From Sulfuritalea hydrogenivorans sk43H (lineage in GTDB: Bacteria; Pseudomonadota; Gammaproteobacteria; Burkholderiales; Rhodocyclaceae), in assembly GCF_000828635.1 (NCBI RefSeq), contig NZ_AP012547.1, positions 558,001 to 622,000 of the forward strand: 64,000 nt of DNA. Reading direction: 5' to 3'. The position numbers and the translations under genes are program-made. Below the pieces are notes generated by a model. It saw only the letters and a list, made by a program, of their open reading frames with translations. It was not told the origin of the DNA and did not search any database. Shown here one piece after another: positions 49,718 through 59,081 of this stretch. How positions within the stretch are numbered: the stretch's first letter is position 1; every line of letters begins with the position of its first letter.

Positions 49718-51610
49718 ATGCGTGTTCTCTCCGTCATTCCGCCGCTGACGCAACTCAACACGCCGTATCCGTCGACGGCCTACCTGACCGGCTTTCTGCG
49801 CTCGCGCGGCATCGACGCGGTGCAGGAGGATCTGGCTCTTGCTCTGGTGCTGCGTCTGCTTTCGCGTGACGGGCTGCTGGCCGTTCGCGAATGCATTTCT
49901 GCCCTGCCCGTGGCGCAGCGCACGCCGCGCGTCCAGGCCTTCGACCGGGCGTTCGACCGCTATCTCGCCACGATCGACTGCGCGGTGGCATTCCTGCAGG
50001 GGCGTGATCCGTCGATCGGGCATCGTATCGCGGGCCGCCACTTCCTGCCCGAAGGGTCGCGCTTCGAATCGCTCGACGCCTATATTGACGACGAAGGCGG
50101 CGATCCGCTGGCCTGGGCCTTCGGAGCCCTCGGCGTCCAGGATCGCGCGCGGCACTTCGCCACCCTGTATCTCGACGATGTCGCCGACGTGCTGCGTGAA
50201 GCCATCGATCCGCGCTTCGAGTTCGTGCGCTACGCCGAATCGCTGGCGCAGAGCCAAGCCAGCTTCGACCCTTTGGCCAAGGCGCTGGCCGCGCCGCTCA
50301 ACCTGGTCGACAGGACTCTCCACGAATTGGCGCAGGCGGCCGTGGCGCGGCATGCGCCCAACATCGTGCTGGTGTCGACGCCGTTTCCCGGCAACGTCTA
50401 TGGCGCGTTCCGCATCGCGCAGGCGATCAAGGCGCACGACCCCGCGATCATCACCGTGCTTGGCGGCGGCTTCGTCAATACCGAATTGCGCGAGCTCAGT
50501 GAACCGCGGGTGTTCGACCATTTCGATTACGTCACGCTGGACGATGGCGAGCGGCCGTTGCTGGCCCTGCTCGAACACCTGAAAGGCCAGCGGCCGCAGG
50601 ACCGGCTGGTGCGCAGCTTCGTGCGCACGGCCGAAGGCGTGCGCTACGTCGATGCGCACGAACCCGACGTTCCCTTCGCCGAAGCCGGCACGCCGACCTG
50701 GGACGGCCTGCCGCTCGACCACTACCTGTCGCTGCTCGACATGCTCAACCCCATGCATCGGCTATGGTCCGACGCGCGCTGGAACAAGCTGACCGTCGCT
50801 CACGGCTGCTACTGGAAGAAATGCAGCTTTTGCGATGTATCGCTGGATTACATTTCCCGCTACGAGGCGGTCGCCGCCGCGACCCTGGTCGACCGCATCG
50901 AGACCATCATTGCCGAGACCGGGCAGACAGGATTCCATTTCGTCGATGAGGCCGCCCCGCCCAAGGCCTTGAAGGCACTCGTCGATGAACTGCGGAAGCG
51001 CCAGCGGTCGATTTCCTGGTGGGGCAATATCCGTTTCGAGAAATCATTTACGCCCGAGTTATGCGCCGAACTCGCGGGGAGCGGCTGCATCGCCGTTTCC
51101 GGCGGCCTTGAAGTCGCCTCCGATCGCTTGCTCAAACTGATGCAGAAAGGCGTTTCGGTCGAGCAGGTGGCGCGGGTGACGCATGCCTTCACCGATGCCG
51201 GCATCCTGGTGCATGCCTACCTCATGTACGGCTTCCCGACGCAGACCGTGCAGGACACGGTCGACGCGCTGGAATACGTGCGCCAGTTGTTCGCCGCAGG
51301 TTGCATCCAGTCCGGCTTCTTCCATCGTTTCGCCTGCACCGTGCATTCGCCGGTCGGGCAACACCCCGAGCGTTTTGGCATCACCTTGAAGCCCCTGCCC
51401 CCGGTTTCGTTTGCGCGGAACGATGTCGGCTTCATTGATCCGACCGGCGTCGACCACGCGACGCTCGGCATCGCACTGAACAAGGCGCTCTACAACTACA
51501 TGCACGGACTCGGTCTCGACGAGGACGTGCGCAGCTGGTTTTCCGGCCGCGTTCCGCGTACCAAAGTGCCACGTCACTTCATCGCCCGGGCTCTCGAATC
51601 GTGGGTATGA
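49718..51610 (+). CDS. B12-binding-type radical SAM protein
   Basis: A 630-residue protein. The N-terminal half (about 1-300) resembles the cobalamin-binding Rossmann domain of this class (IVLVSTPFPGNVYGAFRIAQ, ITVLGGGFVNTELREL). A radical SAM domain follows (about 350-560). The iron-sulphur Cys are 364, 369 and 372 in GCYWKKCSFC; the spacing is CX4CX2C, not the common CX3CX2C. GFHFVDEAAPPKALKALVDE and SGGLEVASDRLLKLMQKGVS fit the rest of the SAM barrel. The substrate is unknown. The start at 49718 (MRVLSVIPPLTQLNTPYPS) is typical. It overlaps the DUF454 gene by ATGA. Confidence 0.82.
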   Translation: MRVLSVIPPLTQLNTPYPSTAYLTGFLRSRGIDAVQEDLALALVLRLLSRDGLLAVRECISALPVAQRTPRVQAFDRAFDRYLATIDCAVAFLQGRDPSIGHRIAGRHFLPEGSRFESLDAYIDDEGGDPLAWAFGALGVQDRARHFATLYLDDVADVLREAIDPRFEFVRYAESLAQSQASFDPLAKALAAPLNLVDRTLHELAQAAVARHAPNIVLVSTPFPGNVYGAFRIAQAIKAHDPAIITVLGGGFVNTELRELSEPRVFDHFDYVTLDDGERPLLALLEHLKGQRPQDRLVRSFVRTAEGVRYVDAHEPDVPFAEAGTPTWDGLPLDHYLSLLDMLNPMHRLWSDARWNKLTVAHGCYWKKCSFCDVSLDYISRYEAVAAATLVDRIETIIAETGQTGFHFVDEAAPPKALKALVDELRKRQRSISWWGNIRFEKSFTPELCAELAGSGCIAVSGGLEVASDRLLKLMQKGVSVEQVARVTHAFTDAGILVHAYLMYGFPTQTVQDTVDALEYVRQLFAAGCIQSGFFHRFACTVHSPVGQHPERFGITLKPLPPVSFARNDVGFIDPTGVDHATLGIALNKALYNYMHGLGLDEDVRSWFSGRVPRTKVPRHFIARALESWV

Positions 51611-52065
51611 GCGAAGAACAGGAACCGCCCTACGAGATCCCCGAGTCGGAGCTCCATCCTTCCATGCTGGTGCGCGTGGTGTTGTGGACGCTCGGCAGCC
51701 TTGCCCTGCTGCTCGGCATCATCGGCGTGTTCCTGCCCGGCCTGCCGACCACGCCCTTCGTGCTGGTGGCGGCGGCCTGCTACGCGCGTGCCTCGGAACC
51801 CTTCTATCGCTGGCTGGTCGCCAACCCCACCTTCGGCCCGCTCATCATCGAATGGCGCCGGCACCACAGCATTCCGTATCGCATCAAGGTGATCGCCGTC
51901 ACGCTGATGAGCCTGACCATCTGCGCGTCGATCTGGACGCTGTCGGCCATGCCCTGGCTGCAAATCCTGCTTGCGGTCATCGGCCTGTCCACTTCGGTCT
52001 GGCTCTGGCGCGTTCCTTCGCGCGACCGCCCCGACATAGCGGACCGATCAGGCCCGCGGGCGTAG
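51607..52065 (+). CDS. DUF454 (YbaN-like) inner-membrane protein
   Basis: A 152-residue protein with three or four hydrophobic helices. The signature LGIIGVFLPGLPTTPFVLVA and the following CYARASEPFYRWLVANPTFG are those of DUF454/YbaN. No biochemical role is known. The ATG at 51607 overlaps the radical SAM stop as ATGA, so the two are translated together and may be functionally linked. Confidence 0.88.
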   Translation: MSEEQEPPYEIPESELHPSMLVRVVLWTLGSLALLLGIIGVFLPGLPTTPFVLVAAACYARASEPFYRWLVANPTFGPLIIEWRRHHSIPYRIKVIAVTLMSLTICASIWTLSAMPWLQILLAVIGLSTSVWLWRVPSRDRPDIADRSGPRA

Positions 52066-52103
52066 AATTTGGCGCAAGACAAACGCTAAGGGAGGTCCGC
52101 ATC

Positions 52104-54155
52104 ATGGCCAGCTACACCACCGAATCAATCCGCGCCGTCGCCCTCGTCGGTCATGGCGGCGCCGGCAAGACCACGCTGGCGGAAGCCTTGCTGTTCAAGG
52201 CCGGCGCGATCAACGCCAAGGGCAGCGTGGAGAAGGGCAACACCGTCTGCGATTTCGATCCGCAGGAAAAGGCCGCCGGCCATTCGCTGAACGCGGCGCT
52301 GGCCAACTTCGCCTGGGAAGGTGTTCACGTACATCTCATCGATACGCCGGGCTACCCCGATTTTGCCGGGCAGGCCACCGCCGCGCTGGCGGGCGTCGAT
52401 ACCGCCGTGGTGGTGATCAATGCCCAGACCGGCATCGAACTCGCCACCGAGCGCATGATGACTGCGGCCCAGGCGCGCGGGCTGGCGCGCATGATCGTGA
52501 TCAACAAGATCGACGCCGAGAATGTCGACCTGCCCGGTCTGGTGGGCGAGATTCGCGAGCGCTTCGGCAAGGAATGCCTGTTGCTCGACCTGCCGGCGCA
52601 TGACCGGCACGAGGTGGTAGAAGTGCTGGAGCATGCTGCCGGCGACGCGGATTTCGATTCCATCGCCCACGCCCATCGCGAACTGATCGACCAGTTGGTG
52701 GAAGAGGACGAGTCGCTGCTGGCTCGTTACCTGGAAGACGGCAAGGACCCGAACGCGGCGGAACTGCACGCGCCCTTCGAGAAGGCCCTGCGCGCCGGCC
52801 ACCTGATTCCCATCCTGTTTGCGTCGGCCCGCAGTGGCGCCGGCATCGCCGAATTGCTGCACGTGCTGGCGTCACTGGCGCCGAATCCCGCCGAGGGCAA
52901 TCCGCCGCTGTTCTATCGCGGCGCCTCGGTGCAGGCGGGTGTTGCCTTCGATGCGCACCCCGATCCTTCGCGGCACGTTCTGGCCCATGTCTTCAAGATC
53001 GTCGTCGATCCCTACATGGGCAAGGTCGGCGTGTTCCGTGTGCATCAGGGCACGGTCAGGAAGGACAGCCAGCTGTTCGTCGGCGAGGGCAGGAAACCCT
53101 TCAAGGTCGCCCACCTCTACCAGTTGCAGGGCAAGGATTATTTGGAAGTCGATGAGCTGGTGCCGGGCGACATCGGCGCCGTGGCCAAGGTCGAGGAGAT
53201 CGATTTCGATGCGGTGCTGCACGACTCCCATGACGAAGACAACATCCATCTGCGACCCCTCGAATTTCCGCGGCCGATGCAGGGGCTGGCCGTCGAAACC
53301 CGGCGCAAGGGCGACGAGCAACGCCTGTTCGACATCCTGCACAAGCTGGAGCTCGAAGACCCCTGCTTCGAAGTCGAGCGCCATCCAACCACGCATGAGA
53401 CCGTGATTCGCGGTCTCGGCGAAATGCATTTGCGCTACAAGCTGGAAAAGATGGCGACCCAGTACAAGCTCGAACTGGACACCAGGCTGCCGCTGATTCC
53501 CTATCGCGAGACCATCACGACCGGAGCCGAAGGACACTGCCGCCACAAGAAACAATCGGGCGGCGCCGGACAGTTCGGCGAGGTGTATCTGAAGGCCGAG
53601 CCCCTGCCGCGCGGCTCGGGTTTCGAGTTCGTGGACCACGTCAAGGGCGGCGTGATTCCCGGCGTGTTCATGCCCGCCGTCGAGAAGGGTGTGCGCCAGG
53701 CGCTGACCGATGGCGTGATCTCCGGCTTCCCGGTGCAGGACATCCGCGTCATCGTCCATGACGGCAAGACGCACCCGGTCGACGGCAAGGAAGTCGCGTT
53801 CTTCAGCGCCGGCCGCAAAGCCACGGTGGAGGCCATCCGCGCCGCGGCGGCGATCGTGCTGGAGCCCATCGTCGGCATCGAGATCGTTGCCCCCGAGGCG
53901 GCGATCGGCGACCTCACCGGCGACCTGTCGAGCCGGCGCGGCCACATCACCGGCACCAGCCCGCGTCCCGGCGGCACCGCGTCCATTACCGGCGAGGTGC
54001 CGCTGGCCGAGATCACCGACTATGCCTCGCGCCTGAAATCGATGACCGGCGGCCAGGGCGCCTACAGCATCGAGTTCGCCCGCTACGCGCAGGTGCCGCC
54101 CCAGACGCAGCAGAAACTCGCGGCCAGCTTCAGGCTCAAGGACGAAGACGAATAG
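52104..54155 (+). CDS. Elongation factor G paralogue (FusA-like GTPase)
   Basis: A 683-residue translational GTPase. G1 is GHGGAGKTT (16-24), G3 is DTPGYPDF, and G4 is NKID. Domains II to V of EF-G follow, with GGAGQFGEVYLK of domain IV and GHITGTSPRPGGTASITGEV near the end. It lacks the stretch EYMEQE/RGITI typical of canonical EF-G switch I; here it reads FDPQEKAAGHSLNAALANF. It stands alone, away from str-operon genes, and resembles the second EF-G type found in many bacteria. The role (translocation, recycling or stress) is uncertain. GGGAGG lies ahead of the ATG at 52104. Confidence 0.88.
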   Translation: MASYTTESIRAVALVGHGGAGKTTLAEALLFKAGAINAKGSVEKGNTVCDFDPQEKAAGHSLNAALANFAWEGVHVHLIDTPGYPDFAGQATAALAGVDTAVVVINAQTGIELATERMMTAAQARGLARMIVINKIDAENVDLPGLVGEIRERFGKECLLLDLPAHDRHEVVEVLEHAAGDADFDSIAHAHRELIDQLVEEDESLLARYLEDGKDPNAAELHAPFEKALRAGHLIPILFASARSGAGIAELLHVLASLAPNPAEGNPPLFYRGASVQAGVAFDAHPDPSRHVLAHVFKIVVDPYMGKVGVFRVHQGTVRKDSQLFVGEGRKPFKVAHLYQLQGKDYLEVDELVPGDIGAVAKVEEIDFDAVLHDSHDEDNIHLRPLEFPRPMQGLAVETRRKGDEQRLFDILHKLELEDPCFEVERHPTTHETVIRGLGEMHLRYKLEKMATQYKLELDTRLPLIPYRETITTGAEGHCRHKKQSGGAGQFGEVYLKAEPLPRGSGFEFVDHVKGGVIPGVFMPAVEKGVRQALTDGVISGFPVQDIRVIVHDGKTHPVDGKEVAFFSAGRKATVEAIRAAAAIVLEPIVGIEIVAPEAAIGDLTGDLSSRRGHITGTSPRPGGTASITGEVPLAEITDYASRLKSMTGGQGAYSIEFARYAQVPPQTQQKLAASFRLKDEDE

Positions 54156-54177
54156 GGCGGTCTTCGGCGCCGACAGA

Positions 54178-54201
54178 AGTCGGCGCTGGCGGTACGGCGC
54201 C
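54178..54201 (+). repeat. Dispersed 24-nt repeat, intergenic
   Basis: AGTCGGCGCTGG followed by CGGTACGGCGCC, in the 74-nt gap between the convergent EF-G paralogue and copA genes. With GGCGCCGAC just before it (54166-54174), it can form a short hairpin. Confidence 0.85.
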
Positions 54202-54229
54202 AGGATCCGGCCAGGGCGATTCGGGCAGT

Positions 54230-56560
54230 TCAAACCGCTGCGCGGCGCAGGCGCAAGGCGTTGGTGATGACCGAGACCGAACTGAAGCTCATCGCCAGCG
54301 CCGCAATCAGCGGCGACAGCAACAAGCCGGTGAATGGGTACAGCAGTCCCGCCGCGAGCGGCACCCCGAGGGCGTTGTAGAGAAAGGCGAAAGCCAGGTT
54401 CTGACGCATGTTGCCGACGGTGGCGACCGACAATGCCCGCGCGCGCAGGATGCCGCGCAGGTCGCCCTTGACCAGCGTGACTTGGGCGCTGTTCATGGCC
54501 ACGTCGGTGCCGGTGCCCATGGCGATGCCGACATTCGCCTTGGCCAGGGCCGGCGCATCGTTGATGCCGTCGCCGGCCATGGCGACCTGGCGGCCTTCGC
54601 GCTGCAAGCGGTCCACCAGTTCCACCTTGTCGCGGGGTTTGACCTCGCCATGCACCTCGTCGATGCCCAGGCGCGCGGCCACGGCGCGCGCCGTGGTGAG
54701 GCCGTCGCCGGTCGCCATGACGACGCGGATGCCGGTCGTCTTGAGTCCCGCCAGGGCTTCCAGCGTCGACGCCTTGAGCGGATCAGCGACGGCGAGCAGG
54801 CCGGCCAGTTGCGCGTCCACCGCCAGATACATGACGCTGGCGCCTTCCTGGCGCAGGGCCTCGGCCTGCTCCGCCAGTCCGTTCCAAGCGACGTACTCGT
54901 CTTCCATCAGCGCGGTGTTGCCGAGAATCACCGCGCGGCCCGCCACCTTGCCGCGCACGCCGATGCCGGAGCCCGATTCAAATTCTTCCGGCGTTTCCAG
55001 TGCAAGCTTTTGCTGGCGCGCCTCGGCGACGATGGCATGCGCCAGCGGGTGCTCGCTGCCCTGGTCGAGGCTGGCGGCGATGCGCAAGGCCTCGTCCTGT
55101 GTAAAACCCGGTGCCGCGACCACCGCATGGAAGGCCGGTTTGCCTTCGGTCAGGGTCCCGGTCTTGTCCACGATCAAGGTGTCGATGGTGCGCAACTGCT
55201 CGATCGCGGCGGCATCGCGGAACAGCACGCCGGCCGTCGCCGCCTTGCCGGTGGCCACCATGATCGACATCGGCGTCGCCAATCCGAGGGCGCAGGGACA
55301 GGCAATGATTAGCACCGATACCGCGTTGATCAGGCCGTAGACCCAGCTCGGCTCCGGGCCGAACAGACCCCAGCCAAGGAAGGTAAGCGTGGCGATGCTC
55401 ATCACCACGATGACGAAGTAACCGGCCACAACGTCGGCCAGCCGTTGCATGGGCGCCCGTGAGCGCTGGGCCTGGGCGACCATCTGCACGATCTGCGACA
55501 GCACGGTTTCCGCGCCGACCTTCTCGGCGCGCATGATCAGGCTGCCGTTGGCGTTGATGGTTGCCCCGATCAGCTTGTCGCCGGGCTGCTTGGACACGGG
55601 AATGGGCTCGCCGGTCAGCATGGATTCATCCACGGCGCTCCGTCCTTCCTCGACGGCGCCATCCACCGGCACTTTCTCGCCGGGGCGTACCCGCAAGCGG
55701 TCGCCGACATGAACGTGGGTCAGCGAGACGTCTTCCTCGCTGTCGTCGGCGGCGATGCGCCGCGCGGTCTTGGGCGCCAGTCCCAGCAGGGACTTGATCG
55801 CCGCCGAGGTCTGGGAGCGCGCGCGCAACTCGAATATCTGGCCGAGCAGGGTCAGCGAGACGATCACCGCCGCAGCCTCGAAATAGACGCCGACCCGGCC
55901 ATCGGCCACGAAGGAGGCGGGGAACACTTGCGGCGCGACGGTCGCTACCACGCTGTAGCCGAAAGCGGCGGCAGTGCCCGAGCCGATCAGGGTCCACATG
56001 TTGGGATTGCGCGTCAGCACCGACTGGATGCCGCGCACGAAGAACGGCCAGCCGGCCCAGAGGATGATCGGCGCGGAGAGGATCAGTTCGGCCCAGCTCT
56101 GGCTTTGCGGTGTCAGCATTTCCAGGCGATGTCCAGCCATTGCGAGAATCGTTACCACGACTGTGAGCGGCAGCGTCCACCAGAAGCGGCGGCGGAAGTC
56201 GTCCAGTTCCGGGTTTTCCTCGTCGTCGAGGGCGGGCAGCAGGGGCTCCAGGGTCATGCCGCACCTGGGGCAGTTGCCTGGAGTCGGCTGGCGTATCTCC
56301 GGATGCATCGGGCAGGTGTAGATCGTCCCGTCTACCGTTGCGGCGGCAGCCGGTTCGGCGGCGGCTTGCAGATAGCGTTGCGGTTCGGCTTCGAACTTGG
56401 CGAGGCACTTCGCGCTGCAAAAGCGGTAGTGCCGCCCTGCGTAGTCCAACCCGTGCACCGAATCGCGCTTCACCGTCATGCCGCACACCGGATCCTTGTC
56501 TGCTGCGGAAACAATTGCTGGATGGCCGTATTCCGCGTGCGAATGATTGGCGTGATTCAT
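54230..56560 (-). CDS. copA: Copper-type P1B ATPase with YHS and metal-binding N-terminal domains
   Basis: A 776-residue heavy-metal ATPase. The N-terminus is His-rich ([13 protein letters not shown]), then a YHS domain (about 22-66: [10 protein letters not shown] and [11 protein letters not shown]), then a heavy-metal-binding domain ([20 protein letters not shown]). The transmembrane core has [10 protein letters not shown], the CPC motif of Cu+/Ag+ pumps. [11 protein letters not shown] holds the phosphorylated Asp, and [10 protein letters not shown] is the HP motif. It exports Cu+ or Ag+ from the cytoplasm. It is the last gene of the metal operon and overlaps the methyltransferase gene by ATGA. 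Confidence 0.94.
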   Translation of the reverse strand: MNHANHSHAEYGHPAIVSAADKDPVCGMTVKRDSVHGLDYAGRHYRFCSAKCLAKFEAEPQRYLQAAAEPAAAATVDGTIYTCPMHPEIRQPTPGNCPRCGMTLEPLLPALDDEENPELDDFRRRFWWTLPLTVVVTILAMAGHRLEMLTPQSQSWAELILSAPIILWAGWPFFVRGIQSVLTRNPNMWTLIGSGTAAAFGYSVVATVAPQVFPASFVADGRVGVYFEAAAVIVSLTLLGQIFELRARSQTSAAIKSLLGLAPKTARRIAADDSEEDVSLTHVHVGDRLRVRPGEKVPVDGAVEEGRSAVDESMLTGEPIPVSKQPGDKLIGATINANGSLIMRAEKVGAETVLSQIVQMVAQAQRSRAPMQRLADVVAGYFVIVVMSIATLTFLGWGLFGPEPSWVYGLINAVSVLIIACPCALGLATPMSIMVATGKAATAGVLFRDAAAIEQLRTIDTLIVDKTGTLTEGKPAFHAVVAAPGFTQDEALRIAASLDQGSEHPLAHAIVAEARQQKLALETPEEFESGSGIGVRGKVAGRAVILGNTALMEDEYVAWNGLAEQAEALRQEGASVMYLAVDAQLAGLLAVADPLKASTLEALAGLKTTGIRVVMATGDGLTTARAVAARLGIDEVHGEVKPRDKVELVDRLQREGRQVAMAGDGINDAPALAKANVGIAMGTGTDVAMNSAQVTLVKGDLRGILRARALSVATVGNMRQNLAFAFLYNALGVPLAAGLLYPFTGLLLSPLIAALAMSFSSVSVITNALRLRRAAV

Positions 56561-57216
56561 GACGATTTTCCTTGGGTGGTGCTGGCGTTGAAGCGAGGGA
56601 CGAACGCCGGCGTCCGCGACAGATAGTCGCGGTAGTCGTTACCGAAAACCTTGAGCGCCTCCGCTTCCTCCCGCCGGGCGAGGCGGGCATAGACGATTAC
56701 CAGAATCGGAAACATGACGACGGTGAGCAGGGTCGGCCACTGCAGCAGGAAACCGAACATGATGAGGACGAAAGCCACGTACTGCGGATGGCGGATGCGT
56801 GCATAAGGGCCGCTGGCCGCCAGGCGATGTGCACGCTGCGCTTGGTAGAGCACGTTCCAGGCCGACGCCAAGAGCCAGAAGCCACCGAAGATGAAGGCCG
56901 TGCTCAGCAGGTGGAAGGGTCCGAAGTGCGGATTGGCGCGCCAGCCGAACATGACTTCGAGCAGATGGCCGGCATCGTGGGAGAGGAAATCGACTTCGGG
57001 GAAACGCTGCGAAAGCCAGCCCGACAGCAGGTAGATGGTCAGCGGGAAACCGTACATCTCGGAGAACAGCGCGACGATGAAAGCCGCATACATGCCGAAA
57101 CTGCGCCAGTCGCGCGACGTCTTCGGCTTGTAGAAACTGAAGGCGAAAATGATGAACACCGCCGCGTTGAGCAGCACGAGGGACCACAGGCCGTAGGCCG
57201 AAGGGTTGCCGGTCAT
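56557..57216 (-). CDS. Isoprenylcysteine-methyltransferase-like (PEMT/ICMT) membrane protein
   Basis: A 219-residue protein with about five membrane helices. The C-terminal signature [20 protein letters not shown] followed by [20 protein letters not shown] matches the PEMT/ICMT family of small membrane methyltransferases (SAM site at RHP and E...F...Y..Y). Bacterial members of metal operons have no proven substrate. Overlaps with both neighbours (ATGA) put it firmly in the operon. Confidence 0.85.
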   Translation of the reverse strand: MTGNPSAYGLWSLVLLNAAVFIIFAFSFYKPKTSRDWRSFGMYAAFIVALFSEMYGFPLTIYLLSGWLSQRFPEVDFLSHDAGHLLEVMFGWRANPHFGPFHLLSTAFIFGGFWLLASAWNVLYQAQRAHRLAASGPYARIRHPQYVAFVLIMFGFLLQWPTLLTVVMFPILVIVYARLARREEAEALKVFGNDYRDYLSRTPAFVPRFNASTTQGKSS

Positions 57217-57440
57217 TTGTCCGTCCCCTTGTCCGGTGGGCCGTGGCTGTGATCACGGTGGCCGCCATGCATGAACAAATGCATCAGCGGGCAGGCCAGT
57301 AGCAGCAGGAAGGGCAGTGCCCCCAGCAGATGGGCGCGATGCTCGGTCAACAGGTAGAAGGCGGCAATCACGGCGAAGACGATCCAGGCGACTTTTGCCC
57401 GTCCGGTCATTGGCGTGTGTTCGTGGAGATGCTCGCTCAT
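57213..57440 (-). CDS. Small DUF2933 membrane protein
   Basis: A 75-residue protein starting MSEHLHEHTPMTGRAKVAWI (ATG 57440, GGAGG 8 nt upstream). One long or two short membrane helices (WIVFAVIAAFYLLTEHRAHL, ALPFLLLLACPLMHLFMH) are followed by a His-rich tail (HGGHRDHSHGPP). This is the DUF2933 pattern, regularly found in copper and silver resistance clusters. The terminal His may bind metal. The 206-nt stretch between this start and 57646 shows no convincing gene. Confidence 0.85.
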   Translation of the reverse strand: MSEHLHEHTPMTGRAKVAWIVFAVIAAFYLLTEHRAHLLGALPFLLLLACPLMHLFMHGGHRDHSHGPPDKGTDK

Positions 57441-57646
57441 TTTGCATTCCTCCGCGGCGACGGCATCAAGGTGCGCGCGAAAGACCCGCGTCACCCGCGC
57501 CGGGCGGTGGCGCCGAACAACAGGCGGATGGCTTCGAGTTGGCATGCGCCTGCAGATTGGTCGCGCGCCAGGCCCGGAAGTCGTCGAGAAGTCGTTTCAG
57601 CCGCGCCAGCATGAGCCTGCACCCCGTTCATCGCATACGCGACGAT

Positions 57647-58009
57647 CTACTTCGCCGGCGCGGAGGCATTGGCCGGGCCGCCGCGCATCATGCCGCCAGC
57701 CATCGGACAAGCGGCGTTCATGTCCTTCATCATCGCCTGCATGTCCTGCATTTGTTCCATCATCATCGGCATGCGGGCTTGTGGATCGGTGCTTTTCTGC
57801 ATCGCTGCCATCCGTGTCTGCATCATCTGCATCCTGGCTTGCATCTGCTGCATGCCCGGCGCGGGCTTGCCAGGAGCTGCGGTCGGCACTTGTTCCGGGT
57901 GATGACTGGCATGATCTTCGGTCGCCTTGTCGGCGGCGAAAAGGGCCAGCGGAGCCGCTAGGCTGGCGGCAAGGATGGCTGTGATGGCCTTGTGGGATAG
58001 TGATTTCAT
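57647..58009 (-). CDS. Periplasmic Met-rich protein, probable copper binder
   Basis: A 120-residue exported protein with a signal peptide to about residue 25 (ALFAA). The mature part is a Met/Gln-rich helix (MQQMQARMQMMQTRMAAMQK, then MPMMMEQMQDMQAMM) with a short His cluster DHASHH. Repeated MxxM and MM spacing is typical of Cu(I)/Ag(I) chaperones or buffers. It fits between the DUF411 protein and the DUF2933 protein in the metal operon. Confidence 0.8.
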   Translation of the reverse strand: MKSLSHKAITAILAASLAAPLALFAADKATEDHASHHPEQVPTAAPGKPAPGMQQMQARMQMMQTRMAAMQKSTDPQARMPMMMEQMQDMQAMMKDMNAACPMAGGMMRGGPANASAPAK

Positions 58010-58042
58010 GATCGTTCCTTTGCTTGTTTGAAGAGCGGATTC

Positions 58043-58480
58043 TCAATGGCGGGCGTAGGTGCTTGTCTTGCCATCCTTCCCGACCAGCAGAATTTCATAG
58101 GGAATCTTGCGTGCGTCGTCCATGCCGGGCGCGCTGGCCGGCATCCCCGGCGAGACGAGGCCACGGGCGCGCGGCTTTTCGGCCAGCAGGCGCTTGACAT
58201 CGGCTGCCGGCACATGGCCTTCGACTAGGTAGCCGCCGACTTCGGCGGTATGGCAGGAGCCCATGGCCAGCGGCACGCCGAGGCGGGCCTTGTGGGCGGC
58301 GACGTTTTCGGTGTCAATGGTGGTCACCGGAAAACCGTTGGCCTTCATGTGCTCGACCCATTTCCCGCAGCAGCCGCAGCTCGGGCTCTTGTACACCGTC
58401 ACGGCAGGCAGCGTTGGCGCGGCCCAGGCGGCGGGTACCAGCAGCGAGAGGACAAGGGCGATGCGGACGACGGATTTCAT
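58043..58480 (-). CDS. DUF411 periplasmic metal-binding protein
   Basis: A 145-residue exported protein (ATG 58480; upstream in-frame codons are excluded by a GGAG site near this start). After the signal peptide comes a thioredoxin-like metal site YKSPSCGCCGKWVEHM (Cys35, Cys37, Cys38), then GVPLAMGSCHTAEVGGYLVE and GHVPAADVKRLL. These are hallmarks of DUF411 (CopG-like) proteins of copper clusters. Confidence 0.9.
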   Translation of the reverse strand: MKSVVRIALVLSLLVPAAWAAPTLPAVTVYKSPSCGCCGKWVEHMKANGFPVTTIDTENVAAHKARLGVPLAMGSCHTAEVGGYLVEGHVPAADVKRLLAEKPRARGLVSPGMPASAPGMDDARKIPYEILLVGKDGKTSTYARH

Positions 58481-58573
58481 TTTCGGCTCCTTGCTGTAGA
58501 TGAGGTCAGTATCGCCCTCCGACTCCGACGGCAAGCTGACGCCGAAATGACATTTTTGTCATCTGTGGTTCTG

Positions 58574-59053
58574 TCAGTGCTTGTGGTCGCTATGACCGTC
58601 CTTTGCGGCTGCGGGGGCCGCCATCGGCGCCATGGGTGTAAACCGCGCCTGCTCGGCCGGTTTGCCGGCCAGGGTGAGCGAAACCACCACCTTCATGTCC
58701 GGCGTCGAAGCGTACTTGCCGATTCCCTTGAGTCGGTTGTCACCGTCGGGGACCAGCTTGACGCTGGCCTTCTGCTTGCCGGCGAGGATGGTCGCCGTAC
58801 CGCCGGCGCCGACTGTCGGAATCTTGACGTTGGCATGGTCGGTGACGTACACGATCACCGGGTTGTCCCTGGCTTCCTTGCTGTCCTTCGCCACCACCAG
58901 TTCGAAGTGATAGATGCCGGCCATGCGCTGTTGGCCGCCGTTCGGCGTCTTCTGGGTGTCGAGGTATTCGTCGCTGTGGGCGAACGCGGTCGCGCCCGCG
59001 AAGAGCAACAGGCTGGCGGCGGCCGAGTAGATCAGCGTCTTGGTTTTCATCAT
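58574..59053 (-). CDS. Periplasmic protein of metal operon (unassigned family)
   Basis: A 159-residue exported protein with signal peptide to about residue 25 (ATAFAHSDEY). The mature part is beta-rich (QRMAGIYHFELVVAKDS, NPVIVYVTDHANVKIPT, MKVVVSLTLAGKPAE) and ends in a His tail (DGHSDHKH). It is probably a metal-binding accessory to the pump encoded upstream. Residues 81-87 (VGAGGTA) come from the dispersed repeat, between two strands. No firm family name is given. Confidence 0.65.
   Translation of the reverse strand: MMKTKTLIYSAAASLLLFAGATAFAHSDEYLDTQKTPNGGQQRMAGIYHFELVVAKDSKEARDNPVIVYVTDHANVKIPTVGAGGTATILAGKQKASVKLVPDGDNRLKGIGKYASTPDMKVVVSLTLAGKPAEQARFTPMAPMAAPAAAKDGHSDHKH
58791..58814 (-). 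repeat. Dispersed 24-nt repeat in periplasmic protein gene
   Basis: The minus strand reads AGTCGGCGCCGG followed by CGGTACGGCGAC, translated VGAGGTA at residues 81-87. Confidence 0.8.
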
Positions 59054-59081
59054 GGAAACTCCTTGGTTGTCGGAAACACGG

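Noticed and set aside
55490-55540. KVGAETVL in the copper ATPase, similar to VGAGETA
   Set aside because: EKVGA(D/E)TVLxQIV is a standard P1B-ATPase segment and the flanking bases do not match the repeat.
57441-57646. Possible small gene between the DUF2933 and Met-rich protein genes
   Set aside because: No frame has a credible start with ribosome site, signal peptide or family resemblance.
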